A stretch of 64,000 bases of DNA from Candidatus Geocrenenecus huangii. Lineage in GTDB: Archaea > Thermoproteota > Nitrososphaeria_A > Caldarchaeales > Wolframiiraptoraceae. Each line of letters starts with the position of its first letter. The stretch's first letter is position 1. This document shows positions 44,844 through 54,145 of this stretch, piece after piece. Position numbers and translations under genes: made by a program. A model generated the notes under the pieces. The model was given only the letters and a program-made list of their open reading frames with translations, did not search any database and was not told where the DNA came from. The DNA is taken from assembly GCA_023268155.1 (NCBI GenBank), contig JALNKM010000005.1, positions 36,279-100,278 of the forward strand, read 5' to 3'.

Positions 44844-44933
44844 GTTACATTACCTCTATTTACACAGTTGTGGGCTGAAAACCATTATTTCTCCTAGCAT
44901 AAAAACCTATTCTATCTAAGGAAGACCTTACCT

Positions 44934-45143
44934 ATGGAAGAATATATATTCAACCCAGTTATTCATTTAAAAGATAAGAAGATGCCTCTAAGAGATGCTA
45001 CTTTAATACAACTAGCCCAGAAACGTAGATTATATTACAAGATCTGTAGAGAGTGTGGATCAAGGAATGCTCCAACAGCTGAAAAATGCAGAAAATGTAG
45101 AAGCTACAATCTTAGATGGAAGAAACGTGAAATAAAGAGATAA
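44934..45143 (+). CDS. rpl40e: Ribosomal protein L40e
   Basis: Small zinc-binding large-subunit protein. The C-terminal 45 residues are the L40e core with the C-x2-C...C-x2-C zinc ribbon CRECGSRNAPTAEKCRKC. The N-terminal 20 residues are an extension before RDATLIQLAQKRRLYYK; the family is often just about 50 residues, so the real start may be a little further in, although ATG at 44934 has aaggaag upstream. A tRNA-Val gene follows 48 bases downstream. Confidence 0.88.
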   Translation: MEEYIFNPVIHLKDKKMPLRDATLIQLAQKRRLYYKICRECGSRNAPTAEKCRKCRSYNLRWKKREIKR

Positions 45144-45160
45144 CAATAAACAGAAAGATT

Positions 45161-45169
45161 GATATAAAA
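45161..45169 (+). promoter_or_regulatory. TATA box of tRNA-Val(CAC)
   Basis: gatataaaa is centred about 27 bases before the mature 5' end of the tRNA, the standard archaeal tRNA promoter distance. Confidence 0.6.
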
Positions 45170-45191
45170 ATTGAGATAGATCTTTAGATGC

Positions 45192-45281
45192 GGGCCGGTA
45201 GTCTAGAGGCTATGACGCCGCCCTCACAGTAATTTATCGAGGAGACGGCGGAGGACGTGGGTTCGAATCCCACCCGGCCCA
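45192..45281 (+). tRNA. tRNA-Val(CAC) with anticodon-loop intron
   Basis: Acceptor GGGCCGG pairs with CCGGCCC, D arm GTC...GAC, anticodon stem CCGCC/GGCGG, T arm GTGGG TTCGAAT CCCAC. The anticodon loop begins CTCACA and is interrupted by about 17 bases (gtaatttatcgaggaga) before the final loop C, an archaeal intron presumably at 37/38. CCTC before the intron can pair with GAGG in it, as in bulge-helix-bulge substrates. CCA is not encoded. Confidence 0.92.
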
Positions 45282-45509
45282 TTAGTACTCTGGCAATGTT
45301 TTACTCAAGACTCTCTTAGATTGTAATTCTTGACACTACATCCTCTTCGTGAAAGTAGGTGATGTCTAGCATCTGTTCTGAAAATCTTTAAACTATGAGC
45401 AGGTGTAGTTATGGGATAGAACTTAATCGCTACTTCCGAGAACAATAATGGGGGTATTTCCCCTAATGTTCACATCATCTAGCTTGATTGATTATTATGT
45501 AGTTTCTCT

Positions 45510-46247
45510 TCATATATTAGTTTCCAGTAACGACAAGATGGATTCTAGCTTCTTCCATTCACATATAGTGTAAGTTAAGGGTATGCTTAGCTTGGAAGCT
45601 GTCTCCGATAACTTCTCAATAGCTTTCGAAGGTTTTACTCCAAGCTTCAGGTATAGTATATGGGTGGTTAATGTAAGGTGAATATAGTCTGCGGTAAACT
45701 TATTCACTATCTCTCTATCTAATATGCTGTTAAGCTCTAAAGGCGTTAACCCCCTCACAAAGACCACATCCAAACCTAGGATTGTTAATCTCTCAAGCAA
45801 TTTCCTATAAAGTACTGACGGCTTGTTAATTGTCAAATTTATCGGGTACCCTACCTGAACCCCTGTACTCTTCAATACATCGAGACAATCCAAGCTATCT
45901 TTTCCACATCCTAGATACCCTACCCAATCATCTAGTCGAGATCTCGAGAACTTCGACGACCCATCGATCAATGGATAAGAATACGTCACATTATTACCTT
46001 GTATCTTCTCCACCCAGCATGTTCTAAGTATAGGTCTCTCAGCTACTTCAAGAGGATAATACACTTGCAGATTCAGCATAGATGAGAAAAGGGAAACCTT
46101 ACTAGCTTCAACGTATAACCATCTATTGTTTATTCTTCCAATCGACACCTCTACTCCGGCATCTTTCAACAATTGATTAAACCATTCTTGTAGCGAGCGT
46201 ATATCGGATACTTCATCTACTCTTTCCGATAAAATGATTCTATCCAT
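45510..46247 (-). CDS. Uncharacterised archaeal protein
   Basis: A 245-residue soluble protein I cannot assign firmly; its pattern is reminiscent of the archaeal DUF2110 proteins, but that is a guess. The first two-thirds look like two alpha/beta domains (EVSIGRINNRWLYVEASK; LDCLDVLKSTGVQVGYP). The last third is helical and resembles a winged helix. It sits 6 bases downstream of the ABC permease gene on the same strand, so it may be read through from the transporter operon. The 228 bases beyond it (45282-45509) hold nothing recognisable. Confidence 0.45.
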   Translation of the reverse strand: MDRIILSERVDEVSDIRSLQEWFNQLLKDAGVEVSIGRINNRWLYVEASKVSLFSSMLNLQVYYPLEVAERPILRTCWVEKIQGNNVTYSYPLIDGSSKFSRSRLDDWVGYLGCGKDSLDCLDVLKSTGVQVGYPINLTINKPSVLYRKLLERLTILGLDVVFVRGLTPLELNSILDREIVNKFTADYIHLTLTTHILYLKLGVKPSKAIEKLSETASKLSIPLTYTICEWKKLESILSLLETNI

Positions 46248-46253
46248 ACTCTA

Positions 46254-48398
46254 TCATTCTCTTCTGTATGGCTGTAGTAAAGCTTTAGGAGGCCTTACAC
46301 GTTTACCTAGTATTGCTGAGGCTGCTATCGTAACTATGTAAGGTATTGATTGGAAGAACTGGTAAGGTATCTGAATAACGGTTGCTACCAACCATGCTTG
46401 TACGGCATTAAGCATGCCGAAGAATATGCAGGCTAACCAAACCCATAACGGATTCCAGTTCCCCAATATTACTAATGCAAGAGCTATCCAGCTCCACTCT
46501 CCTCCGACATTCAAGTTGAAGGTTCTCAGATCAACCAATGAATAGTATGCTCCTCCTATAGACATGAGAGACGTCCCCAGGATTACGGCGAGATATCTAG
46601 TTAAGTGAACTTTAACTCTAGCTGAATCCACCGTCTTCGGATTCTCTCCTACCGCCCTCAAGATCAACCCCCACCTAGTCTTGAAGAATATGAAGATAGC
46701 AAGTGGGGGTAGAAGGTATATTCCAACATAGGTGTAGAGATTATGTTTAAACAGACTTCCTATAATCGGTAATGATTCAAAGAAAGGTATTCGTATAGGG
46801 AATGTAGGAGGAATAGTTGGCTCGACAAGCGGGGATCCTATCAAGAGTCTATGGAAGAAGTAGGCAACATTCATAGAATAGAATGTTATAGCTATCCCCG
46901 CGATATGTTGCTGGATTCCGAGCGTTACTACTAGGAATGCGAACAGTAAGCCGAATAATATACCTGATAAAGCCGCAGTTACTACTCCGATAACGATGTT
47001 TCCACTAAAGTATGCTCCCATAAATCCCCATGCTGCTCCAGAGATCATTACTCCAAGTATTCCAAGATTTATTACGCCGGACTTCTCCGTAAAGGTCTCA
47101 CCTATCCCAGCGAATACTATCGGGGTTGAGATCACTAGGGTTAGAACGAGTATACTTGAAGCCACTGTCTCTATAAAGCTCATCTTAAACTCTGGGTAAA
47201 CTTGTCCCAGAATCGAAAAGAATAAGAGAACCGCGATGGCAACTATCAAGATCTTCAGATTATTTTTACTAATTATTATCTGACGGCTTGTCGGATTAAC
47301 TCTTCCCGAGAACTTCAAAGTAATTGGTGGAGACTTACTCTTAACAGCTTCAGTCCTCACGATGGTTAATCTGTAGTTATTGAAGATGCTGAAGATTAGG
47401 AAGAAGATGAGTGTTTGAGCTTGGATTATATCTGACAAGAAGCTCGGGACTCCGGTATTCCAGCTCATTGCATTAGCTCCATTAATTAAGATGCTGAAGA
47501 AGAATGCTGCCACAACAATCCCTACCGGGTCTAGGTTTCCAAGCATAGCTATCGCTAAAGCTACAAGACCATAGTTTGGACCAATAAACGGCGTCATGTA
47601 GTATAGAATACCCATGAGTTCTATAGATCCAGCTAGTCCGGCGATTCCACCACTCAGGAAAGCTACCCAGAAATACGTTCTGGAGATATTTATTCCTTCG
47701 AGGAGAGCTACTCTGGGAACAGTAACAGCAATTATATTGTTTCTGAAACTTGCTCTATTAAAGATTACCCAAAGTATGGCCGCAATAATGAATGGAACGA
47801 CTACCCCTGCGTGAAGCCTCGTCTCAGGCATCAATATTGGAAGCTTAGCGTTAACGCTTATCTCTTGAGATTGTGGATAGGTAGTATAGGGAGAACGAAG
47901 AGGCCCGGTTAGTAAACCAGCATTAATCAGTAGGATCGCTGACCAGATCAATATCGTTGTAAGGACTTCATCCTGATTCCTCTTAACCTTCAAATACCAA
48001 GATATTAAAGCAACTCCAGCACCACCAAGCCAAGCTAACAACATTAGTAAAGGAATTAGTAGATGAGGGGTTAAATCTCCAAGCCTAACTCCAAGCCAGG
48101 CCGTTATCAATCCACCTACAATAAATTGTCCATGAGCCCCTATATTCCAGAACTTCGCCTTAAATGCAATAGATATAGCTAGAGCTAGTAAAAGCAAGGG
48201 TGTTGAAGTGACTAGTATCTCAGCCGGGTATGTAAGTGGCCATGTAATCAGGTAATAGTACACTTGGACTATGTCACGTCCAGCTATTAGGACGTATACC
48301 GATGAAGTAGCGACCGCGATCAAGGTTGAGAGTATCGGTAGAAGTATCCGGTACTTTGCTGGCAGCGGCTCTCTCTTCAATAACTTTATCTTAAACAA
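46254..48398 (-). CDS. BMP-type ABC transporter, two permease domains fused
   Basis: A 714-residue membrane protein. Residues 1-350 correspond to the first permease (YufP-like: FKAKFWNIGAHGQFIVGG, GNLDPVGIVVAAFFFS). Residues 385-714 correspond to the second (YufQ-like: ITPIVFAGIGETFTEKSGVINLGI-type loop, ILGNWNPLWVWLACIFFG). In bacteria these are separate genes. Each half keeps the hydrophobic core and cytoplasmic coupling loops, so it likely forms the complete transmembrane channel. It follows the ATPase gene by one base. Expected cargo is purine or other nucleosides. Confidence 0.88.
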   Translation of the reverse strand: MFKIKLLKREPLPAKYRILLPILSTLIAVATSSVYVLIAGRDIVQVYYYLITWPLTYPAEILVTSTPLLLLALAISIAFKAKFWNIGAHGQFIVGGLITAWLGVRLGDLTPHLLIPLLMLLAWLGGAGVALISWYLKVKRNQDEVLTTILIWSAILLINAGLLTGPLRSPYTTYPQSQEISVNAKLPILMPETRLHAGVVVPFIIAAILWVIFNRASFRNNIIAVTVPRVALLEGINISRTYFWVAFLSGGIAGLAGSIELMGILYYMTPFIGPNYGLVALAIAMLGNLDPVGIVVAAFFFSILINGANAMSWNTGVPSFLSDIIQAQTLIFFLIFSIFNNYRLTIVRTEAVKSKSPPITLKFSGRVNPTSRQIIISKNNLKILIVAIAVLLFFSILGQVYPEFKMSFIETVASSILVLTLVISTPIVFAGIGETFTEKSGVINLGILGVMISGAAWGFMGAYFSGNIVIGVVTAALSGILFGLLFAFLVVTLGIQQHIAGIAITFYSMNVAYFFHRLLIGSPLVEPTIPPTFPIRIPFFESLPIIGSLFKHNLYTYVGIYLLPPLAIFIFFKTRWGLILRAVGENPKTVDSARVKVHLTRYLAVILGTSLMSIGGAYYSLVDLRTFNLNVGGEWSWIALALVILGNWNPLWVWLACIFFGMLNAVQAWLVATVIQIPYQFFQSIPYIVTIAASAILGKRVRPPKALLQPYRRE

Positions 48399-48399
48399 T

Positions 48400-49950
48400 C
48401 TAGGCGACCCCGCTAACCATTAACCCTATCTTCTCAACACTTGCCTCTTCTGCTTTAAAGGTTCCAATGATCCTTCCATTACTCAAGACTGAGATTCTAT
48501 CGCAGAACGTTATGAGCTCTTTTACGTTAGGCGAGAATATGAGGGTCGTGAGACCTTTAGCTTTTCTTTCTCCAACTTTATCGAAGAATAGCTTTGTCCC
48601 CATAGGATCTAAACCGATGGTCGGATGTAGAGCTATCAGCAGTCTTCCAAGCCGACCCATAATCCTCGCAAGATATACACGCTGCATGTTACCCCCTGAG
48701 AGGGTGGTGACAGGCGACTTTATGTTTTTTGCAACTATAGAGAATTCCTGTATCAATTGTTTAGCTAATGTTTCTTTAACCTTCTTATTTATTAGTAATC
48801 GATTAAAGTAGGTGAACTTGTACTCGCTTCCTATAGTCAGATTATCTTCGACAGTTGCATCAGGTATCAACCCATCTCTAATCCTATCATCCGAGATAAA
48901 AGATATGCCCTTAACCTTTTTTTGATAAATGTTTAGGTTCGTTACATCTTCTCCGAATAATATTATCTTGCCAGATTCAGCAGGTCTCAAACCGTATATG
49001 CACTCTACAAGTTCTTTCTCTCCTGTCCCAGGAATAGCTGCTACCCCATGAACTTCTCCGCTAAATACTGTTAAGTTCAGGTCTCTTATGACTAGGTGAC
49101 CTCTATCGTCTCTAACTTTTAAAGAGTCTATTGTTAGTGCCACCTCTTCCTTAATATGTGTATAATCAGTTTTAACGGACTCTGATACTGGGACAGTATC
49201 AAACATCGACCTAATGAGCTCCGCCATATCTAGTTTCTCAGACTTAAACCTAGAAACTATCTTTCCAGCGGTCATCACGAGTATCTCATCTGAGACGTCT
49301 ATAACCTCTGCTAGGTCATGCGAGATCAGTATAATGGTGTATCCGAGGAGGGTTAGATTTCTCAACATGTTCTTTAATATTTTCTTCTGTTGGATAGGTA
49401 GAAAGGCAGTTGCTTCGTCCAGTATTAAGATCGGCTTCTTCCCAACTTGATAAAAAAGGTCACATAATATCAAGGCTTTAACAATTTCAAATACTCTTAG
49501 ACTGCCTATAGGTAAATCTTCGACACGTGCATCGAGATCAACTTTAACACCTATTGTGTTAATTAGCTCTTTGGCTTTCTCTTTTAAGCCCTCAACATTA
49601 TAAAAGATCTTGGGGATCAACAGGGCTAGGTGTTCAGCCGGCGTAAGCCATGGAGCTAGATTCGGATGCTGTTCCACTTTTACTACTCCTTCTGAGATCG
49701 CTTGATGAAAATCTAGTATTCTAACTCCATGAACGTATATCTCTCCTTTGTCTGGAGTATAGTAACCGCTTATCAAGTTAGTTATGGTAGATTTTCCTGC
49801 ACCGTTAGGTCCAACATACCCATAAAGTACTCCACCCTCGAGTTCTAGGGATACATTATCTACGGCTACTACGCCGCCTGGAAAAGTCTTGCAGACCTCA
49901 ACCAATCTGATTGCCGGCTCCATTACCCTAGCTTTCATGTAACTTTTCAC
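48400..49950 (-). CDS. BMP-type ABC transporter ATPase, duplicated domains
   Basis: A 516-residue twin ATPase (YufO/RbsA architecture). Domain 1 has Walker A GPNGAGKST, a degenerate signature LPIGSLRVFEI and Walker B ILILDEATAF. Domain 2 has a decayed P-loop (GVAAIPGTGEKEL), a good signature LSGGNMQRV and a Walker B with His in place of the catalytic acid (LLIALHPTIGLD). Only one composite site is therefore likely to hydrolyse ATP. It lies between the substrate-binding protein and the fused permease; the three make a full importer. Confidence 0.9.
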   Translation of the reverse strand: MKSYMKARVMEPAIRLVEVCKTFPGGVVAVDNVSLELEGGVLYGYVGPNGAGKSTITNLISGYYTPDKGEIYVHGVRILDFHQAISEGVVKVEQHPNLAPWLTPAEHLALLIPKIFYNVEGLKEKAKELINTIGVKVDLDARVEDLPIGSLRVFEIVKALILCDLFYQVGKKPILILDEATAFLPIQQKKILKNMLRNLTLLGYTIILISHDLAEVIDVSDEILVMTAGKIVSRFKSEKLDMAELIRSMFDTVPVSESVKTDYTHIKEEVALTIDSLKVRDDRGHLVIRDLNLTVFSGEVHGVAAIPGTGEKELVECIYGLRPAESGKIILFGEDVTNLNIYQKKVKGISFISDDRIRDGLIPDATVEDNLTIGSEYKFTYFNRLLINKKVKETLAKQLIQEFSIVAKNIKSPVTTLSGGNMQRVYLARIMGRLGRLLIALHPTIGLDPMGTKLFFDKVGERKAKGLTTLIFSPNVKELITFCDRISVLSNGRIIGTFKAEEASVEKIGLMVSGVA

Positions 49951-49994
49951 CTATAATACTTAAAGAGATGATAAAAAAAGTTAGGTGTTGTTTT

Positions 49995-51203
49995 CTAATA
50001 ATCTGATGTCGGCGATGCCTCAATTATAGGTATCCACGTCAGTCCATTAACTATCCTCGTCTCCCATTCTTTAACTAGGCTCAGTATCTCTGACGTCATA
50101 GGAGGTGAAGGTTTGCCGAAGTGATGGAAATCTGCTAGATATGATCCACCAAAGCTCGTCCAAGAATATGTTCCGAGATTGTCAGCAGTCCATGTTCCAG
50201 CCAGCACTCTCTCGAAAGCTACTCGAACTGTTGGCCTCATATCCCAGACCAGGCTAGTTATAGTTACTTCCGGAGCTCTCTCATACTGGTCCGCCATGTT
50301 TCCTACAACCCAGACTTCCTTACCTTCGGCGTAGGCTTCTCTAGCTGCTTCCTCCGCTCCAACCCTTTCAGCAAATATCACATCTGCTCCAAGATCTATC
50401 AATGTCTTAGCAAGCCTCTTAGCTGTAGCCGGATGATACCATGGGGATTCTCCTGGCGGGATATTTCCAAGCAGGTATACGACTTTAGCTTTAACATTTG
50501 GATTTACACTCTTTGCTCCAGCTATGAAGGCATTCACTATCCTATTCACCTCGTTTATCTCCATCGCTGCAACCACTCCTATCTTATTCGTCTTCGTGAT
50601 CTTTCCAGCTATTACCCCTGCTAAGAATGCCGGTTGATGTAGCCAGTTATCGAAGACCGCAAAGTTTGGAGGTGCTGGTAAATACTCGCTTCCAGCCGCA
50701 AAAGCTACGTTCGGATATTTCTGGGCTACTCTCCTCGCAATATCTTCTTTCAAGAATGCGTCTAAGAAGACTATGTCTGCAACTTTTGCGGCATCTTCTA
50801 GAGCTAGCTCAAACTCTTTGGGATCTATCTTCCTATCTACAAACTGGTAATCAACTTTTATACCCTTGGCCTCGAACTCTTCTTTAACAGCTAGTATCGC
50901 TGTATGTATGGCTCCATCCCAAGGCTCACTTACAGGGGTCTGGAAAACTGCTCTAACTACTAGTTCCGTCTTCAGAGGCTTTCCAACAGTAACAGTCCTC
51001 TCAACGGTTCTTGTCTCAGTTACGGTTGCCGCTCCTAAAGTAGTCACCAGAGTCTTGGTTTCAGTAATTACGTTAGTTGTTGTTACAGTCTTGGTAGGCA
51101 ATAGAACCGGCTCGAGGACTGCAACTAAAGCTAAGATTACTACTAGAACGAGAAGAACTGCAATAGCCTTAGACACGCCATTAACAGTTTTCTTACTCTT
51201 CAA
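49995..51203 (-). CDS. BMP-family nucleoside-binding lipoprotein-like ABC receptor
   Basis: Periplasmic-binding-protein fold of the basic membrane protein family. It has one N-terminal membrane helix (IAVLLVLVVILALVAVL), then a Thr/Val-rich linker of about 40 residues (TKTVTTTNVITETKT...), and the binding domain from about residue 65. VGVVAAMEINEVNR-like KIGVVAAMEINEVNR, DVIFAERVGAEEAA and YSWTSFGGSYLADF are typical. The TTG at 51203 is preferred, since gggagtgg lies just upstream and the helix follows directly. It is the first gene of the importer. Probable ligands are nucleosides. Confidence 0.88.
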   Translation of the reverse strand: MKSKKTVNGVSKAIAVLLVLVVILALVAVLEPVLLPTKTVTTTNVITETKTLVTTLGAATVTETRTVERTVTVGKPLKTELVVRAVFQTPVSEPWDGAIHTAILAVKEEFEAKGIKVDYQFVDRKIDPKEFELALEDAAKVADIVFLDAFLKEDIARRVAQKYPNVAFAAGSEYLPAPPNFAVFDNWLHQPAFLAGVIAGKITKTNKIGVVAAMEINEVNRIVNAFIAGAKSVNPNVKAKVVYLLGNIPPGESPWYHPATAKRLAKTLIDLGADVIFAERVGAEEAAREAYAEGKEVWVVGNMADQYERAPEVTITSLVWDMRPTVRVAFERVLAGTWTADNLGTYSWTSFGGSYLADFHHFGKPSPPMTSEILSLVKEWETRIVNGLTWIPIIEASPTSDY

Positions 51204-51377
51204 TACATACCACTCCCGAACACGTATTATTCGATGTATAAGCCAATATAAACTTTTACAATATTTAGATAATTTCAGACATAGAATACTCAACCCACCA
51301 TTATGTTTTATGAACTACCCAGTCCTGGTTACCTACACTTTTCTTTCTCCACAAATTTAACAAAGGGTCAATAATCG

Positions 51378-51773
51378 ATGAGTAAAATGTCGAGTCACCT
51401 CTACATAATTAATTACGAAATATATAAATTAAAGATGCCGTCATATAAAGATGTGGGTGAAAAAATCGCTGTTAATGTAAAAATAATTCCTTCACGAGAT
51501 ATCTTGAAAGAAAAACTGGATAAGATTACTTTGAGCAGAGGTTCAACAATAGAAGATCTACTTGAGATAATCTATAGAGACTATGTTAAACATGATAAAC
51601 GGGATTCTTCGGGTTCCAGATACGCTAACATATTTCGAGGCTATGTTTTGATGAAGAATAGCATTACTATAGGAGTTTTCGACAAAGATGGATTTAAGCC
51701 ATTCGAAGAAGCCGACCTCCAAATTGAAGATGGAGATGAGATAACAATAATGTTCCCACCCTCAGGTGGATGA
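51378..51773 (+). CDS. MoaD/ThiS-like ubiquitin-fold protein
   Basis: Beta-grasp sulfur carrier-like protein that ends in the activated C-terminus FPPSGG. The core from about residue 27 is VNVKII...GSTIEDLLEIIYRDY...LQIEDGDEITIMF. The first 20-30 residues are extra; a second ATG at 51435 would give a shorter protein, MPSYKDVGEKIAVNV. It lies three bases before a four-cluster ferredoxin and AOR, where MoaD-like genes commonly occur, and could supply sulfur for tungsto- or molybdopterin. Divergent from the BMP transporter. Confidence 0.8.
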   Translation: MSKMSSHLYIINYEIYKLKMPSYKDVGEKIAVNVKIIPSRDILKEKLDKITLSRGSTIEDLLEIIYRDYVKHDKRDSSGSRYANIFRGYVLMKNSITIGVFDKDGFKPFEEADLQIEDGDEITIMFPPSGG

Positions 51774-51776
51774 AGC

Positions 51777-52193
51777 GTGCCGGTCGTTAAGAGATTATTT
51801 GGAGACGGCTCTAAATGTGTCGGATGCAACATATGTATGATGACGTGCCCCATGGTGAATTTTGGAGAAGAGAAGCTCAGCAAATCAAAGATAAAGATAA
51901 TCGATAATGACCCAAACGGGTTCAGAATAAATGTATGTAATAATTGTGGAATCTGTATGTGGAACTGTCCAGAGAATGCGATAAGCATTGTAAATAAAAG
52001 CATACTGATCGATGAGGCTCTATGTACTCTATGCGGGGTATGCGTTGAAGTCTGTCCTACCAAATCTATCTGGATTACGTCAGAACTACCAATTCCGAAT
52101 AAATGCGTAACCTGCGGCGCCTGCGTAGACAACTGTCCAACAGGAGCTCTAAAAATGACAGAAATGGAGATCAAACCAATCTATAAAGTATGA
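51777..52193 (+). CDS. Polyferredoxin with four [4Fe-4S] motifs
   Basis: A 138-residue electron carrier holding four C-x2-C-x2-C-x3-CP motifs. They start at CVGCNICMMTCP, CNNCGICMWNCP, CTLCGVCVEVCP and CVTCGACVDNCP. GTG start, directly after the MoaD-like gene (3 bases) and one base before the AOR reading frame. Probable physiological partner of AOR, passing aldehyde-derived electrons to cytoplasmic acceptors. No membrane anchor. Confidence 0.9.
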   Translation: MPVVKRLFGDGSKCVGCNICMMTCPMVNFGEEKLSKSKIKIIDNDPNGFRINVCNNCGICMWNCPENAISIVNKSILIDEALCTLCGVCVEVCPTKSIWITSELPIPNKCVTCGACVDNCPTGALKMTEMEIKPIYKV

Positions 52194-52203
52194 GGTGGAG
52201 AAC

Positions 52204-54117
52204 ATGTATGGATGGATGGGTAGGATACTAAGGGTTAACCTTTCGGAAGAAAAGATAAAGTATGAAGTAACGCCTGAACATTTAGCTCAAAAATACATTG
52301 GTGGAAATGGGTTCGGCGCTAGAATATTATGGGATGAGTTGAGGAAAGGCATCGATCCCCTTTCACCAGAGAATAAACTCATATTTGCAGCAGGGCCTCT
52401 AAATGGTACTCTCTGGCCTTCGAGTGGGAGACTTCATGCTGCTGCGAAGGGGCCACTATCAAATGCTTGGGGTGAAGGAAATTGTGGAGGAGGTTTTGCT
52501 CCATATCTTAAGTTCGCAGGATTTGATGCAGTAATAATCGAAGGAACTTCGAAGAAACCCGTGTACCTGTATATAGATGATGGAGTGGCGGAGATTAGGA
52601 GTGCAGAGAATCTGTGGGGAAAAGATGTTTGGGAGACGCATGACCTGCTTAAAAAAGAGATCAGAGAAGATATTCATACAGCTATAATTGGTCCAGCTGG
52701 AGAAAATAAGGTGAGAATAGCGTCGATAATGGTGGATAAGTATGCAGCGATAGCTAGGTCTGGTCTGGGAGCGGTTATGGGGTCTAAGAAGCTGAAAGCG
52801 ATAGCAGTTTATGGAACAAGAAAGATTAGATTACATAATAAATACAAGTTTTATGAGAAGTCTGTAGAAGCTATTAAAAAACTTCTCAGCCATCCGTTCA
52901 GCGAAAGCGTAAAAAAGTATGGAACAACGATACTCGTAAACTTAATGAACGAGATCGCTAGGTATCCTACAAGAAACTTACAGAGTGGATATTTTGAAGA
53001 ATTCGAAAAACTAAGTGCGGAGATTCTTAAAGACTCTTACAGAGTTGGTGAAGGTTCTTGTTATGGATGCCCCTTGCACTGTAAGAAGAGACATAAAGTA
53101 TTAAGTGGAAGATACGCATGTGAAGGAGGATATGGATTAGAGTATGAAACACTAGATGCTTATGGTGGGAGGATAGGGAACAGTAACCTAGAAGCAATAA
53201 TCTATGCCAACCAGCTAACTAATAGGCTTGGAATGGATACAGACGATGTTGGAGGAGTAGTAGGGTTCATGATGGAGCTGTACGAGAAAGGAATAATTAA
53301 TAAAGAGTTCACAAACGGTTTAGAGTTCAAGTGGGGAGACCCAGAGATCTTGATAAAGTCTATAGAGATGATCGCTTACAGAAGGGGTATAGGAGACTTA
53401 ATGGCTGAAGGAACTCATAGATTAGCTCTAAGGATAGGTGGGGAAGCTTTAATATATGATATGACTGTGAAGGGAGTAGATATTCCCTCTCAAGACGGGA
53501 GAGCTCAGAAATCGATGGGCTTGTCACATGCGGTCGCAAATAGAGGTGCAGACCACTTAACGTCCGCAGAATTCTTAAGTGAGGTTGGATGGCCCGATGC
53601 AATACTAGAAAGATTTGAAGAGAGAGCGAAGAAGATATATGGACGCAGTATTATGCCTGAAGGAGCAGATAGACTTAGCCCCGTATTCAAACCATTAATG
53701 GTCATAGACTCTGAAAATTTTGCAGCATTAGTGGATTCGCTTGTTCTCTGCAAGTTCGTTACTCATTGGCCTCCCGTGTTCTATTTCAAAGATATAGCAG
53801 AGGCACTAACATACGCAACAGGTATAAGATATACTGAAGAAGACGTCAGAGTCATCGGGGAGAGAATATACTTACTCGAGAGAGCCTTTAACTTAAGAGA
53901 GGGGTTATCAAGTAAAGACGATAGGCTTCCAGAGAGACTCTTGAGGGAGCCTGCCCCTGCTGGTCCATGTAAGGGCCACGTCGTTGAACTGGATGATATG
54001 TTGAAAGAATACTATAGGCTACGATGTTACGATGATAGAGGATACCCATCCTATGAGAAGATGAAAGAAGTCGGTTTAGAAGATGTAGCAAAAGAACTAG
54101 GGATCCAGCCCTATTAA
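52204..54117 (+). CDS. aor: Aldehyde:ferredoxin oxidoreductase (AOR family)
   Basis: Tungsten- or molybdenum-pterin enzyme oxidising aldehydes to acids with ferredoxin reduction. The N-terminal AOR domain shows YIGGNGFGARILWDEL, PSSGRLHAAAKGPLSNAWG and GFDAVIIEG. The proximal [4Fe-4S] ligands are in CYGCPLHCKKRH, with a fourth Cys in DSLVLCKFV. AHAVANRGADHL-like LSHAVANRGADHL is the usual pterin-side motif. I place the start at the ATG at 52204, with gaggtgga as Shine-Dalgarno; a GTG at 52195 lies inside that motif. The specific substrate (aldehyde, formaldehyde or other) is unclear. Confidence 0.93.
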   Translation: MYGWMGRILRVNLSEEKIKYEVTPEHLAQKYIGGNGFGARILWDELRKGIDPLSPENKLIFAAGPLNGTLWPSSGRLHAAAKGPLSNAWGEGNCGGGFAPYLKFAGFDAVIIEGTSKKPVYLYIDDGVAEIRSAENLWGKDVWETHDLLKKEIREDIHTAIIGPAGENKVRIASIMVDKYAAIARSGLGAVMGSKKLKAIAVYGTRKIRLHNKYKFYEKSVEAIKKLLSHPFSESVKKYGTTILVNLMNEIARYPTRNLQSGYFEEFEKLSAEILKDSYRVGEGSCYGCPLHCKKRHKVLSGRYACEGGYGLEYETLDAYGGRIGNSNLEAIIYANQLTNRLGMDTDDVGGVVGFMMELYEKGIINKEFTNGLEFKWGDPEILIKSIEMIAYRRGIGDLMAEGTHRLALRIGGEALIYDMTVKGVDIPSQDGRAQKSMGLSHAVANRGADHLTSAEFLSEVGWPDAILERFEERAKKIYGRSIMPEGADRLSPVFKPLMVIDSENFAALVDSLVLCKFVTHWPPVFYFKDIAEALTYATGIRYTEEDVRVIGERIYLLERAFNLREGLSSKDDRLPERLLREPAPAGPCKGHVVELDDMLKEYYRLRCYDDRGYPSYEKMKEVGLEDVAKELGIQPY

Positions 54118-54145
54118 GCTATAATATCTCTACATTCTCGTCTTC

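Noticed and set aside
45345..45415. Possible C/D sRNA: GTGATGT, 12 nt, CTGA
   Set aside because: Only one box pair is good; no second C or D box and no terminal stem in the right place.
46254..48398. Fused permease as an assembly artefact
   Set aside because: The frame is open through the linker and both halves are intact, so a true fusion is the simpler reading, though reads should confirm it.
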